Assembly (NCBI GenBank): GCA_051453625.1
Contig: JBOZIK010000001.1
Coordinates: forward strand, 202,090,122-202,154,121
DNA from: Welwitschia mirabilis
Lineage: Eukaryota > Gnetophyta > Gnetopsida > Welwitschiales
Direction of reading: 5' to 3'
DNA length: 64,000 nt
The position numbers and the translations under genes are program-made. The notes below the pieces were generated by a model. That model searched no databases and had not been told where the DNA came from. It saw only the letters and a program-made list of their open reading frames with translations. Within the stretch, counting starts at the first letter, position 1. Each line of letters starts with the position of its first letter. Below are positions 37,490-49,756 of this stretch, piece after piece.

Positions 37490-38270
37490 ATCTACAGAAG
37501 ATAAAGTAGAATCATTTACTTTAACATTTATAGTTTCTTGAATTGCAAAAGTTTTATTGTTATACATCCTATATGATTTACTAACCATAGAATATCCTAG
37601 AAAAATGCCTTTATCAACTTTTGAATTAAACTTCTCCAACTTATCCTTTTATTTAAAATAAAATACTTTGATCTAAAGATATGAAAATAACTTACAGGAG
37701 GTTTCTTACCAGACTACAACTCATATGAAATGTTAGAAGTAAACTGTCTTATCAAAACTCCATTTGAAATGTAGTGTGCTATGTTGATGGCCTATGCCAA
37801 AAAATGGTAAGGTATCTATTTATCATGCATCATAGTTCTTGCCATTTTATTAAGTACTTTGTTCTTTGTTTTAGCTACTCCATTTTGTTGGGGAATTCTT
37901 AGTGTAGATAATTAGTGTAGAATGCCAAATTATTCACAAAAATATTTAAAATTTGCGTTTTTAATTTTGTATCATTGTTAATTATTATCATATTTATCTT
38001 GTAATATTTTTAATTCTGTAACCTAATGCATAACTTAGATAAAATATTAAATTCCTCATCCTTATGCATAAGGAAGGCTAGATAAAATATTAAATTCCTC
38101 ATCCTTATGCATAAGGAAGGCTACTGTAAAATGAGAATAATCATCTGTAATAGTTAAATAATACATTTTATTATCTAGAATTTCTATAGAGGAAGGGTTA
38201 ACAATGTTAAGATGTAAAAGATCTAAAGGGCATTTAGTTGAAATCATATTTTTCTTACTAAATCTTACCT
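37490..38270 (-). pseudogene. Copia integrase relic
   Basis: The open frame 38062-38247 holds CPLDLLHLNIVNPS then YYLTITDDYSHFTVAFLMHKDE. This matches 'RPLELLHMDLFGP---SLGGKRY-LVIVDD(F/Y)SR-TWV-FL-HKDE', with the first catalytic Asp region kept. Farther on, remnants of 'NG-VERKNRTL' precede KDKLEKFNSKVDKGIFLGYS (near 37,600-37,650), matching 'LDKFE-RS--GI-LGYS---K-YRVYN'. A perfect 43-bp tandem duplication at 38037-38122 shifts the frame inside the core. Confidence 0.85.
38037..38122. repeat. Perfect 43-bp tandem duplication
   Basis: Two identical 43-base units (38037-38079 and 38080-38122), each ending in a CCTTATGCATAAGG palindrome plus AAGGCT. Perfect identity inside an otherwise decayed integrase relic points to a recent event or an assembly error. 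Confidence 0.95.
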
Positions 38271-38830
38271 TTGTCTACTTTCCTTCTGGAATGTTTCACA
38301 AACTTAGTTGTTAATGCTTTTTAACTTGGGAAGTCCTCTTATCATGTTTTTTGTGGACAAGATTTTGAGTAGATCTTTGTTTACATGCCCAACCTTACTA
38401 TGCCAAAGCTTTATTTATTTTATTTTACTTAATAAATAATTGATTCCCTTGTTAGATATATGTTTTAGAGCAGTAATATAAACATTTAACTTTCTTATGC
38501 AAGCAAATAAAACTTTTCTTAAATTTTATTCTCTAATGATACAATCATATTTTGTAAATATAACAAAACATTTTACACCACATAAGTAAATTATACTCAA
38601 AATATTATGTTACAAACTTTTATAATGAATACATCATTTACCTCTACTAATTATCTTTTCTAATAGTTTTAATACCTTTGATATATGCTTCTATATTATT
38701 TCCAAAGGTTACTACTCTCTTCTCTTATTTCACCAAGGTGGTGAAGCTAGATTTGTCTCCAATCATGTGTCTTGAGCATCCATTTTCAATGTACCAAGTA
38801 TGATTCTTCACTACTCTTAGTGCAATTTGT
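38270..38830 (-). pseudogene. Copia GAG-pre-integrase and protease relic
   Basis: Near 38,740-38,810 the minus strand reads WYIENGCSRHMIGDKSSF, the Sirevirus/copia protease block 'WYLDSGCSRHMTGDKS'. The catalytic Asp of DSG has become Glu and Ser has become Asn, so the active site is lost. Near 38,335-38,410 LWHSKVGHVNKDLLKIL and MIRGLPK match the 'LWH-RLGH-N---L-KL---G-V-GLP' pre-integrase zinc-binding domain. Stops occur between the blocks. Confidence 0.85.
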
Positions 38831-40600
38831 GTTAAAAATATTGGTTTTTATTTTGGAATCCATACTTTCTTTAGTTTGTCCTACACAAAACATTGTACCA
38901 TTCCTCTAGGACCCTTGGTATTATTAGTATAATATCTATTTTTAAATTTCATGGGATACTTATATTAATGATATTTATTATGGTAATAATAACAAATAAT
39001 ATTATTTGTGAATACTAAATTTTTATACCTTAGTTTATAATTCCACTTGTCAAACAAAGAGGCTGAAGTACTAGTGGAAGCATTATTATCATCCAAGCCA
39101 CTTTTGTCATTTGAACTTCTACATTATCCAAGCATGATATTTAGTTTATTTTCCTTAGGTAAATTTGTTATTAACTTTATGTGAGTCCAAGAGTTCTTAT
39201 CTTACATTCTTCAAATCACATGTTAGTTAACTAATCTCAACTTTAAGAGCCGAGCTTTAAAAGTATAGATTATTATAAAAATACTTTTCTTGTTCATAAG
39301 CTAATTGATAATTATGAAGTAATATTTTCATTTTAGTACATACTTTTTGCAATTTGATAAATTCTCCAAAAATTAAATCATATCTTTTCTCAAGATCCAT
39401 ACATGTTTTATCTTCATTTTCTGATTTGTGTTCTTCTTTTTTTCATTATTTTCTTCTTGAATGTGTACAATGGCCATGTAAGAAGGATGAGTTTTCTCAT
39501 AATTAGATTTTTCTTCTTCTATTACATATTCATCATCATCCCATCCTATTAAGAAAGATATCCTTTTCTTTATAACTTTTTCTTTGTGTCTTTTCCTACA
39601 TTCTATTAGAACTAGATGATTCCGAGGTCATATATCCTTGTGATCCACATATGTAACATTCTAGCTTGTAAACATAAAATTTAGAATAAATGAAGAATTC
39701 CTAGAAGTCTTACCTTTATATTTACCTTTACCTTGAAATTTTTGGTAATCCTCCTTTTCGTTATGCTTGTGTGAGCAAAGTATTTTGATTAACATTGTGA
39801 TAAGAGAAAGCTCTTCATCTACATCTTCTTCTGAATCATCTCCTTCTAATTCTTCCTTTTTTTCTTTTTTGTTTTTTTAATCCAAAACCTTTTCTTGTAC
39901 TTTTACTAGTGTTAAGAATAATGAACTTCCCTTTTAAGGTACCATCTTGAATGAGATTCATTTCATAGGCTGTTAGAACATTTTATAGCTCTTTAATCTT
40001 TATGGAGTTGAAATATTTTGATTCTTCCATGGCTATAGTTTTGAACCTGTATTTAGGAATTAGAGATATAACAATTTTTTGTATTATTTTAACTTCTAGA
40101 AAAATTTCACCAGTGTTACCTATTTCATTCACAATGCTGGACATCTAGTAAAGTACTCATGAAATCTCTTTTCATTATTTATTTTGAGATTTTCAAACTA
40201 ATTTGTACCTATAAGAATTTTTAACTACTGAAAAAAATAGACATTTATTCATATGTTTTTATTAGAATGTTTCATATCTCTTATGCCATCTTATAACCTA
40301 CTATTCTATTAAACTCTTTTATTGTTAGAGCTGAATCATACAAAGAACATTCTTTGCTTTGGAATCATACATGAAAGCTACCTACTCTTTGTCTTCATAA
40401 TTTTTTCTTAGCTTGATTTTAGTTATGGTGTTTTCTACATTACCTGTTATGATTTATATAGGTTTTATGTATCATTTTTTTATGTTTTATTATATCTAAA
40501 ACTCATAAGGCTATAAGCACTCCTGAATGCTCATCTTCTATAAGGCATAATTAGTTCCATCAAAGAGCTGAGGTCTAATGGATGATACTCCTTCGATATT
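38831..40600 (-). pseudogene. Copia gag relic
   Basis: Gag would coat the element RNA. Near 39,930-40,150 the minus strand keeps patches of the UBN2-type gag domain ('R-IL-SLP--W--KVTAI-EA-DL--L-L-EL-GSL'). Near 39,640 a run resembling the CCHC knuckle (C-x2-C with GHI-type follow-up) is followed by acidic, Ser-rich sequence as in Sirevirus gag. All frames are broken by stops. The region between gag and protease (38,831-39,300) has no distinct motif. Confidence 0.65.
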
Positions 40601-40632
40601 TCACTCAAGAAAGCTACTCCTTTTTATGAGCA

Positions 40633-40647
40633 CCTACTTTGATACTA
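40633..40647 (-). other. Copia primer-binding site (initiator tRNA-Met type)
   Basis: The minus strand reads TAGTATCAAAGTAGG two bases after the 5' LTR end. The canonical plant copia site complementary to the 3' end of initiator tRNA-Met is TGGTATCAGAGCAGG. The three differences are all G-to-A or C-to-T, consistent with decay. Confidence 0.85.
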
Positions 40648-40649
40648 CT

Positions 40650-42161
40650 TGAGGACCATTGAACTTAAAGGAAAAGGTTGAATGAGTTTTATCAAATAAA
40701 AAATATCACCAATAATAAATTAACAATAATATAATAAATACCTTACTTGTATAACATGGTTCCTCGACCTAGAAACATTCACACATAAAGGTTAGCTTCC
40801 TCTTACATATCTGAATATTATTAACCTAAAAAAATAATGGTTTTGAAATATAACCAACCTTATAATAACAATGAGAGTTTTCTTAAAATGTAGCACTCTC
40901 TTCCTCTAAGGGATACCAATGTCACAATACATATAATGTGCACATAGGTATGACCACAATGTGATATGCTTCTTTCAAGGTAACAATCTCTTCCCCTTAA
41001 GAGAAAACTAATAATACAATAATACAAGTACTCATGGACACTTGTAAAACACACTTGTATAAGGGTTACCTTATAATATGGAATCCTAGTAAGGGTTCCT
41101 TAGGTTTAATAATATAAAAACAAACTGCACAAGAATATTTAAGAATAAGATAGTTTAACAATGTAGGTTCCAACAAATAAACTACAATAAGCTTGAATGA
41201 TCTTCTTTGATGAAGATCTTGAGTTCCTTGTTATTGTCATTATCATGAGTGCTAAAGAATGATGCAATAACGTAGAATCCAAAGAAAAATGATATAGTCA
41301 ATAAAAGTTCCTTGCAAATGATATATTAATCCTTAATACATAGTTTTAATCACTCGTGTGTTCTTTGTTATATTTTAGATTCATTTGTTATATGTCTTAG
41401 ATTCATTAGATCTATTCTATCACATCATGCATCTATACCTTTTGAGAGATTCTAGATGTTTAACCTTAAATAGAAGCCATTTGAGCTTTTTAATCATCAT
41501 GAAATGAATGGAAATGGCTAGGCATTAAGTATGCATTTCTTTTTAATTTGACATGAACCTTCATTAAAGACATCTTCAAAAATGTAGACATCTACTAATA
41601 GTCAGATGTCTTTCTTCTAATAGATGTCTTCAGTGAAAGTGCCCAAAAGTTGATGAAATTTGAATTGTATTATCTTTGATCATTCATGATCATAAATAAG
41701 TAAGGCAAAACTTGATAGTTTCACTAGAAAGTAAAATATTTGTTAAAGTATAAATTCATCCTATTACATGTTCTAGCTTAGCATAGATGTCTTTAAACAT
41801 GTAGACATCTTTCATCTATGTTAGACCCATATTTTAATATAGTCATCTTCATTAAGATAATCATCATTGAGCTATGATTTGAAACCTACTATAACATATA
41901 CATCTTTAATATATAAATTTCTCCACCATAGATGTCTTTCCATTGTAGATGTCTTCTCCATAGACGTCTTCCATTCCATAGATGTTTTCAGTCAATTGAT
42001 TTAACAATTTTAATTCTGAGTTGAAATTTTCATGAGATGTCATCTTAAATGTATAACATTGACTTATGCTATTCATGATCAAATTTTCTTTGCATTAGCC
42101 TTTCTACATAATGACATAAAATATTTAACAAGTGGAATTATAAAAACTAGATTTACCAACA
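40650..42161 (-). repeat. Copia 5' LTR
   Basis: Direct repeat of 32736-34233 over its whole length. The minus strand starts TGTTGGTAAATC and ends with a CA-type terminus beside the primer-binding site. It contains many AGATGTCT-type octamers between 41,550 and 41,990. Confidence 0.92.
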
Positions 42162-43700
42162 TCTTTCTTGTTAAGACTTCCATTATATCTTCATCTAGTT
42201 TATTCATATTTTGTATTCATTTTTTTGAACTTTATCTAAATCATAGTTTATTATTTACCTAGTTCATAAGGTGTTAATATTAATTCAATTACCAATGATG
42301 CTTTCTTATGATAAACTAGATCATAGCATGTAAAACATATACTATTCCTTCAAGTTATTTTATAAGCCCATAATGATTCAATAAGTTTTTGTACATAATT
42401 AATATTATTTATAGTTTTATTTAAAATTCTATTTAGTTCTTGATTTGTAACTTCATCTTATTCATTTGATTAAGGATCATAAGCAGAAGAGGGCTTACAA
42501 TGAACTCCAAAGCTAGATAAAAAATTTGTAATGGCTTGACTAGTGAAATGAGTTTTCCTATTTGATATAATACACCTAGGAATACCAAACCTATGGAAGA
42601 CATTATTAAACAATAATTTTACTACTATTTCAGTAGAACACTTAGGTATAGCATTAGCTTTAATTCATTTATTCATATAAATTTGCCATAAAAAAAATGT
42701 ATTCTTTTCCATAAGAGTTTGAATTAATAGATCAAGAAAAATTTATTTTCTATACATTAAGATTTCTAAATCTTGAATCCATTATTGGAAATTATTCATT
42801 ATTTTTGACCAAGCTCCTTTCCTTTAACATTTATCATAACTCTTAATGTAACTATAGTGTAGGCCAATAGCATCCTTCATACAATATTTTCATAGTTGTC
42901 CTTTTTTCTCTATAACAATATTCTTCTTCTTTTGTGTGAAAAGTTTCTAGTAACTCTTTCTAATTAGATTTACTCCTATGTATTCTAATGGTACCATTCT
43001 TGTATACTTTTAAAGAGTTTTTACTTACATATGTAACCTTTTTCATCTTTTAATAGACTCTTTTTCTCATAATAGATCAAGTAAGAAGGCATTTTCTTGC
43101 TTATTAAGAAATTAGCTATGTCTGCAAACTAAAGAGCTTTTTGTAGACTTACTAAATGTTCATCAAGAAAACTATTTTTCATATTTATTTTTCTTAGCTT
43201 CTTCAAGGAATTCTAGTCTATATAAATGATTAGATATTACATTTTTTATTCCTTTTTTATACAATTATCTTAAGAATAAATTCTTGCATCAAGAGAATCC
43301 ATCTTATAATTTGTGAATTGGGTTTCTTCTTATTCATTAAGAACTGTATAACACTATGATCCATATGCATTTTAACCCCATACACAAGAAAATAATGGCT
43401 ATATTTCTTTAAAGTTGTAACAATGTTTGCCATTCATTTTTTGATAACTATATTATTTTGTTGTATATAATTAAGGTTTTTATTAATGTAAGAAATAACA
43501 TGATATTTATTACTATCATCTTTCTACCTCATCACTGCATACTAGAAAACTTAAAATCATCTATTATGATGTGAAAAAACATGTTTCAATCTAATTTTTA
43601 CAAAATAGAGGATCCTATAAATTTATCCTTTATAATTCAAAAATATCACTAATATTCTTAAGTCCATTCATAGGATACATCTTTTTGTAAGAGGTCACTC
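42162..43700 (-). pseudogene. E3 RNase H end and integrase (upstream of the copia insertion)
   Basis: From high to low coordinates: an RNase H tail (EFILKI, then IKNVISNHLYRLE near 43,190-43,260; family 'EFDLEI-DKKG-EN-VADHLSRLE'); eroded integrase zinc region; then an unusually open stretch near 42,480-42,600. There HRFGIPRCIISNRKTHFTSQ, AITNFLSSFGVHCKPSSAYD and PQSNE match 'FGTPRAIISDGGTHF---AF--LL-KYGV-H-----YHPQ-NGQAE'. Next come LWAYKIT and the start of the C-terminal domain, which stops exactly at the copia target duplication and resumes at 32,735. Confidence 0.85.
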
Positions 43701-44500
43701 AATAATTTAGTAATGTTGCTAAAGCTAGTGATGAACCTCTTGTAGTAACTTATATGACTTAGCAATGATCTTAATTCTTTTAGTTTGAAGGGTGCTGGAA
43801 TTTCCTTAATGATATTAATCTTTTATTAATTAGTTTTAACTCCCTGAATTTAGATCTTATGACCTAGAACAATAACCTTTGCTACCATAAGATGGATTTT
43901 AGACCAACTCAATTTTAAATTCTTCTCTTTACATCTAGTAAGTATATCTTTTACCCTTTCCAAAGATTCATCACAATTATTTCCAAAGGTTGATAAATCA
44001 TTCATAAAAACTTCAACTAATCTATAAATCATATCCTAGAAAATACTATTGACTATTATTTAAAAAGTGGCTAGTGCATTACATAGTTCAAAGGTAAGAT
44101 CTTAAAGGCATATGTGACACACTTATAAGTATAATTTATTTTTACTTAATATTTAATAGTTATAGGTATTATATTATATCCACTATGTCCATCTAAGAAA
44201 TTATAATACTTATAAATAGGGATTCTTTTTAGAAGTTGATTTATGAATGATAAGAGAAAGTAATCTTTGTAAGTAGCAGAATTAAACAACCTAAAGTCTA
44301 TGCACATCTTTTTTCCTTTTTTTTTGGGAGCTATAGTAATAGGACTTACCCATTGTAAAATAGAAATAAGATATATAAATCATAATTTTAATAATTTTCA
44401 AATTTCTTATTTAATTACTTCCTACATAAGAAAACTACATCTTCTGTCTAGTTATCTAATAGGTTTTCTAGTAGCATCCACATAAATCTTATGTTAACAT
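43700..44500 (-). pseudogene. E3 reverse transcriptase relic
   Basis: Near 44,300-44,340 the minus strand reads VSPITIAPKKKGKKMCIDFR, the 'WVSPV--VPKK------CIDYR-LN' entry. Next comes NFLDGHSGYNIIPITIK near 44,200 (family 'FLDGYSGYNQI-IAPED'). The open frame 43850-44032 contains FMNDLSTFG, the active-site motif F-M-D-D with the first Asp changed to Asn, then CDESLERVKDILTRCKEKNL (family 'C---L-KVL-RCEE-NLVLNWEKCHFM'). Stops are few, but the catalytic change alone would kill it. Confidence 0.9.
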
Positions 44501-44899
44501 ATCATAAGATCTATTTATATAATATCTATAAGAGTTCAAGAAAATTCTTTAATTCCTTTTAATTTTCTCATCTGATAGTAAGCAAATTTCTATTAATAAT
44601 TAGTAATCAATTCTTCTAAATTTCTATGTACTTTTATCCTTTCTTGAGAGGAGGTTTTTGAAATTCCTCTTTTTTTTTTAGATAATTTAATAATCAATGA
44701 ATACCCCTTCCTATACAGTTATTACTTTTCCAATATTTTCTATGCTTCCCTCATCAAAATCATATTAGCACCATCTCCTTTATTAGAAGAAGAGTGTTTA
44801 ATATCTGGTTCATTTGAGATTTTTATTTTCTTTGTTAGATATTTTAAACTAATTTTCATTATAAATTGTTGCATTAGCTTTTGCCATTTAGGGTCTTTT

Positions 44900-46149
44900 C
44901 AGGATAATGAAATATGTATATCCTTTATTTTTTATAGTAACTAAGTCCATCAAATATCCAAATTCAAAAAGTTCTATTGATGTATTTTCCATCATGCCTT
45001 CTAGCTTTACTACTAAGCCATCTGCTATGTAAACTTGACCATTATAGGAATTAGCTATGGGATTCTATGTTGTTCAAATATGTCATAAAAGATAACATAC
45101 TTCTAAATCCACTAAAAATTAATTTTAACTCCTAAATCCACTAAAATCTCTATCTTATAAGCACCTTTTATCACTATATCCACTTCTAGTATTCTAGAGT
45201 TACTCTTTTTTTCAATTTGATTTATTTGTAAGGCTTAAGTAGAAGCTCATAAAACTTTATCTTTTTTGACCAATTAACTTTTAAATTCTTCAATATTAAT
45301 TTTCTCTTTCTTTTTCTTACCTCCTTATTTGCTACAAGTTTAATTCATTTTCTTTCAATATAGAGAAATATCTTTTAGCATTTTAACTAAAGGCATTGTG
45401 ACTAAAGTATCTTCTAAGGCCTTAATAAGGTATTTCACTTTTTTTTTAATTCTTTCTTTAGAATACTTTCCATGATCTTAATTTACATTGAAAATGATAA
45501 TGATTTCTCTATTCTCTTTTTGGATGAAGCATATTCTATTACCATTCCTTCTATAGAAGATGAATTAACAAGGTAATTTCTTTAAAACCTAGTTTTAATA
45601 AACTTATAATGAACCTCTTCTTAGTTTGGTTGAGGTTGTATTAGTATGAGAAATTATTCAAGTTTCATTTCTTATTTAAGTTTTAATTATTACAAGATTC
45701 TCCTTGTCAGTTTCTCTAATTCTTAAACTAATCATATTGTTATTATCTCTTAAACTACATAAAGATTCACATTAGGTTCACCTTCTTATTTTCCCATGTT
45801 ATCATTTAATTAGGACAAGATTTCTTCCTAATTTAAGGGATGTTTCTAGGATTATAGTTAATCTTATTAATATGTAGCCATTATAGAAAACCTATAACCC
45901 AAGAGCACTCTATAGATTGATGATTTTACTCATTATAAGGTTTACAAGATTGAATTTTCTTATCTTCTTTTAACCTATTAAATTCCTTAGTTAAAGCCTC
46001 TAATCTCTTATTAGTTTATTCTAGCATATTTAAATGTTTCATTTTCATCTCTTTTTCTATAATAACTTTGTTTATCATTTTCTACCCTTTATCATCCATA
46101 ATTGACTTATTGTATATAATTTATTAATTCTTATCTTGATCTCTTAAAT
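44900..46149 (-). pseudogene. E3 gag C-terminus and protease relics
   Basis: A coiled-coil-like stretch near 46,010-46,060 (LEALTKEFNRLKED) leads into KIQSC-PYNE-NHQSIEC at about 45,905-45,960. This is a gag C-x2-C-x-x-x-x-H-x4-C-type knuckle remnant in the Athila arrangement (CDFC-G-HATKEC). After it a short eroded protease segment is suggested near 45,100-45,250 (LVDLGVKINF, family 'L-DLGASVNL'). The gag N-terminal half is cut off at about 46,150 by the inserted element. Confidence 0.6.
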
Positions 46150-46450
46150 GTTTACATTAAGGTGTTTCTAAAATGCCTTAAAAGTTCTTAAAAAATGCCT
46201 TAAAATCTTTTAATGCATTTTTTCATAAACACTTTAAAAAACCTCACCTTAAAAGCCAAGGCATTTCTAAGGCATTTGAATAAAAATTCCTTAAAAGCCC
46301 TTTTGAGGTGTTTTTTGAAGAAATGCCTTAAAATCCATTTTAGGGCATTTATTTTTGTAAATGCATCAAAAGCTATTTTGAGGTGTTTTATCAAATAAAT
46401 GCCTCAAAGGTTTCACCTGAGAAAAAATTATAAAATAAATGCCCTTGTGG
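46150..46450. repeat. Left array of AAATGCCTTAAAAG-type modules
   Basis: About eight copies of AAATGCCTTAAAA / AAGGCATTT variants in 300 bases, plus AGGTGTTTT words. Its near-symmetry on both strands leaves both strands open (46200-46394 minus, 46213-46398 plus), giving Lys/Phe/Leu-rich peptides that are artefacts of the repeat. Confidence 0.85.
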
Positions 46451-46869
46451 TGTATTTAGCACATCCCTAAATCACCAAAATCATAATCATAATAATGTGA
46501 GGGAATACATAGACAATAATGGATGTCAAATAGTACTAAAAAATATGAAGTATTGTATAAACCAATTTTTTACCTTCTAATGTTACATACATAACATGAA
46601 TATTGTCTAAGATTTCAACATACAGTTTGACATATACAAGAGCTTATTATGCCAATCCATATGATCTTTTACTATCATGACTTATGCACAACTAATATTT
46701 ACCTTTACCCTTCCAACTACTTTCCTCCATGATAAATTTCCCATTTGTGTGACAAATATATCTCTCTAAGTAATGCAATATAATACTCTATGAGTGCAAT
46801 AAAATAAGGATAGTTATGGTAAACATGAAGCTATACAAGTAGTAATAAGAAACAACAAGATTATAATGA

Positions 46870-48625
46870 TGGTATTGCTAATATAAGATATAATTAATAC
46901 ACAACCACAATAACCTTAGATGGGGAGAGCTGTAAGAGGGTCTAGATTTCTTGAAAGTTCATCCTCATTTTTAAATTTTCTTTTAATTATTGCTAGTGAG
47001 AACTTTAATGATTTAGAAATATTTGTTTGCTAAAATTTTCAAATGCTAAATTTGGGAAAACTAAAGTGATGACTAAATGGATATTATATGTTCAAATTTA
47101 TGGTGCTTTCCAAAGGCAAAAGAGTAAGAAAAGACTAGATGTATAGGATTAAAGAGGCATCAAATGGTAAGAGGTATTACAAAGATAGAGTGGTACTAGA
47201 GGGTGTTGAAGATTTTAGGTCATTGGAAACTTTTCAATAGTACTAAAGATTAATATTACTTTCTGCTATAGTTCTTCTTAGTTTGGGTCTCAAAATTTGA
47301 ACATTCAAATAGGATTTTTATGTGGTAGTTTGACTAAACAGATTTACATGATAGGTAGATGGTTCTGTAACATAAAAATTTACATCTTACTTAGATGGTC
47401 TTTATTAACAAACAGAGTCTTTAAGTTGTAATGGAATACCCATGGCCTTCAACAAGCTCCTTATAGATTGTATTTGAAATTAACATGTTTGTATGGAAAT
47501 ACTAAAGGGTGTTATTGTGTTTCATAAGAAAGGGCATGACTCGAGAAAAATTTTGAATAGCTAATTCATGATCATCTTTAGCATGTATTTGCTACTAATG
47601 TTAGGTTATGCTTAATCAAAATATTAGAAATTAGGGAATGTGTATTGATGAGAAAACCTCTAATAACTACAATCCTTACTTGGTAGATTTTATGTTCAGA
47701 AGGGATCCTAAGGAACATGATGTTCATAAGTAATCCTAGGGAATGTGATAATAGATTTACTCAAAGTAAAATAACACTCTCTACCTATGTTTATGTTAAT
47801 TTATCAATGTTTACCCTATAGATTAATCAGTGTCCTAATGTCAAAAGGTTCTTACTATGGATACTTCCTAGCTATCTACAACAAAAGTTAAAGGGTTCTC
47901 ATGGATGTATAGATTACTATGTTAGAATAAATTTAACAGTGAAGAGAAAATGATATCTGCAAATCACTATACAAATCTTTATGCATAGGAAGATGTTGAT
48001 ACTCCTCTATATGGATAGGATTAGAGGATACTTACAATTCTTCTAGACATTTACAAGGAGAATTTAGATGGATAACAAGGTACTTTTACTTATTATAGAC
48101 TAGCATGTCTCATATCAAACAAAATTTTAACAACATTGATGATAATATATTGACAATTAGGGAGGAGTATTTATGCATTATTTACCTCAAACCATCTCAC
48201 TATGTAGTACTAAAATCAGTAATTAAATCTTAAATTTACAAAGATTCTTTAATATGTTATTCCCTATAATTAATTACTAGGCATGCATCCCTTAAGGTTG
48301 GAAAGACAATTCTTCTCTCAAAGATGATTGCATGTGACATGGTTACATCCTCCTTGCTCATTTTATATTACTAGTAATATGGCATTATTTCTAGAACCTG
48401 AAAGTTATGTTAAAACTAGCTAAACTAGTTAATAAGCTACTAATGCCTTAAGTAACCCACATCCCCTAAACGTGTTATCAGGTACCTATTAAAAGCTGCG
48501 TAACATATTTCAAGCAATTATTATGTCCCTAAATTCTTTCACACATCTTCACTAACACACACCATAATTATAAAAGATTATTTATCCCTTAATTCTTTCA
48601 AATGTCTCCATTGACTATGCTCTTA
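46870..48625. repeat. 1.75 kb direct repeat, copy 1
   Basis: Aligns along its length with 49757-51510 in the same orientation, roughly 85 per cent identical by eye. Shared words include GGGCATGACTCGAG and TTGTATGGAAATACTAAA. Copies are separated by 1.13 kb that is not repeated. It may be an LTR pair of a small non-autonomous retroelement or a tandem duplication. The plus strand has coding-like segments (for instance near 50,350-50,530 in copy 2, HCVSQERA..LEQTFEHLIHDHL) that I cannot assign. Confidence 0.88.
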
Positions 48626-49756
48626 CTTCTGTAGGTCTACATATCTTACCTGTATTTTTGCTCCATGTCTATTAAAGTCTAGTAAATTCTCAAAACACAT
48701 CATTGTGTATGGGTGATTATGTATACCAATCAAAATTTTTCATCAACCACATTCTACCTCTTCTTTTTCACCACATAGATCAAATAGATAAATAAGAATA
48801 GGAAAAAAAAATGAATTTAAATTTGTTTTACTTTTTTCTTCTTTTACAAACAAGACCATCAATCTACAAGTGAAAAAAATACAGTAAAAAAGAACAAAGT
48901 ACCTCCTCATTTGCTAGTAGAAAATGCCTCAAATCCTTACTATACCATACTTATGGGTGATATGCTATTCTCTTGATAAAGACATCTAATCGTCGACATC
49001 CTTAGTTTAATAAACTATACATTAAATAAAAACTTCTATGCATTGCAACATCATGTATGTAAGGATAGATTGAAAATGCTATGTCTAGGAAATATGATGC
49101 AATTTGCAAAGTAGAATATGTTCATGAAACATGTTATGTAGTAATCGTCAGAGACTAGACTAATTCTAGAAAAGATAAAGACCATAAACTTAATTCTGAG
49201 TTTGAGATTAAAAGTTAAAGTCATAGGATATACAAATTCAAAAGCATTTCATTATTAAAACTTAAAGATATAAATGTGAAATGTCCCTAATCTCTCATGA
49301 GAAAAATTCCAGAGTGTAAATACTTCCAAATAAAAGGAGGACCAAAACACTACTTTTTAGAATAAAGTATCTTTTAAAACAAGTTCATACTGTAAATAAA
49401 ATAGGGCATGCATGATGGAGGGAAGTATGAATATGTTCTACCATTAAGTAATTAACTACAACATATAATTTCATTGTCTAATATTCTTATAAATGTATTA
49501 AATAAAAACAAAAAGAAAAATGCTATGAAACTAATGCTGAATGCAATTTTTATTAATAGAAAAAAATTACCAACAATACTTTTCTTAGGAAGTGAGGCAA
49601 TAAATATTCCTTTGTACTTTTCAGCAAAACATTCATGTAACTAGACAACATCACTATATCTCTTGATAATAATCTTATTAGTGCCTTGGTATTTAGGCAT
49701 ATTAATCTGTAAGAAGAAAGAATTTACAACATAAGCATAACCATTACTTAACATCA
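48626..49756. other. Unique spacer between the two direct repeats
   Basis: AT-rich sequence with no recognised coding relic. If the flanking repeats are LTRs, this is the internal domain of a non-autonomous element. I did not see a convincing primer-binding site or polypurine tract at its edges. Confidence 0.5.

Larger units (their letters stand above)
32736..42161 (-). mobile_element. Sirevirus-like Ty1/copia retrotransposon nested in E3
   Basis: A 9.4 kb element on the minus strand with about 1.5 kb LTRs at both ends and a 5-bp target duplication. Order: 5' LTR, primer-binding site, gag, protease, integrase, then only the tail of RNase H, an env-like region, polypurine tract, 3' LTR. The protease-integrase order before RT/RNase H defines copia. 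The polypurine tract/LTR junction (CAAAAAGGGGGAGAT, then TATTGG from TGTTGG) and the extra post-pol region are typical of Sirevirus (SIRE1-type) elements. Nearly all of the RT is missing, so the element was dead or helper-dependent after that loss. Confidence 0.88.

Noticed and set aside
46200-46398. Overlapping frames on both strands, Lys/Phe-rich
   Set aside because: Produced by the near-palindromic AAATGCCTTAAAAG module array.
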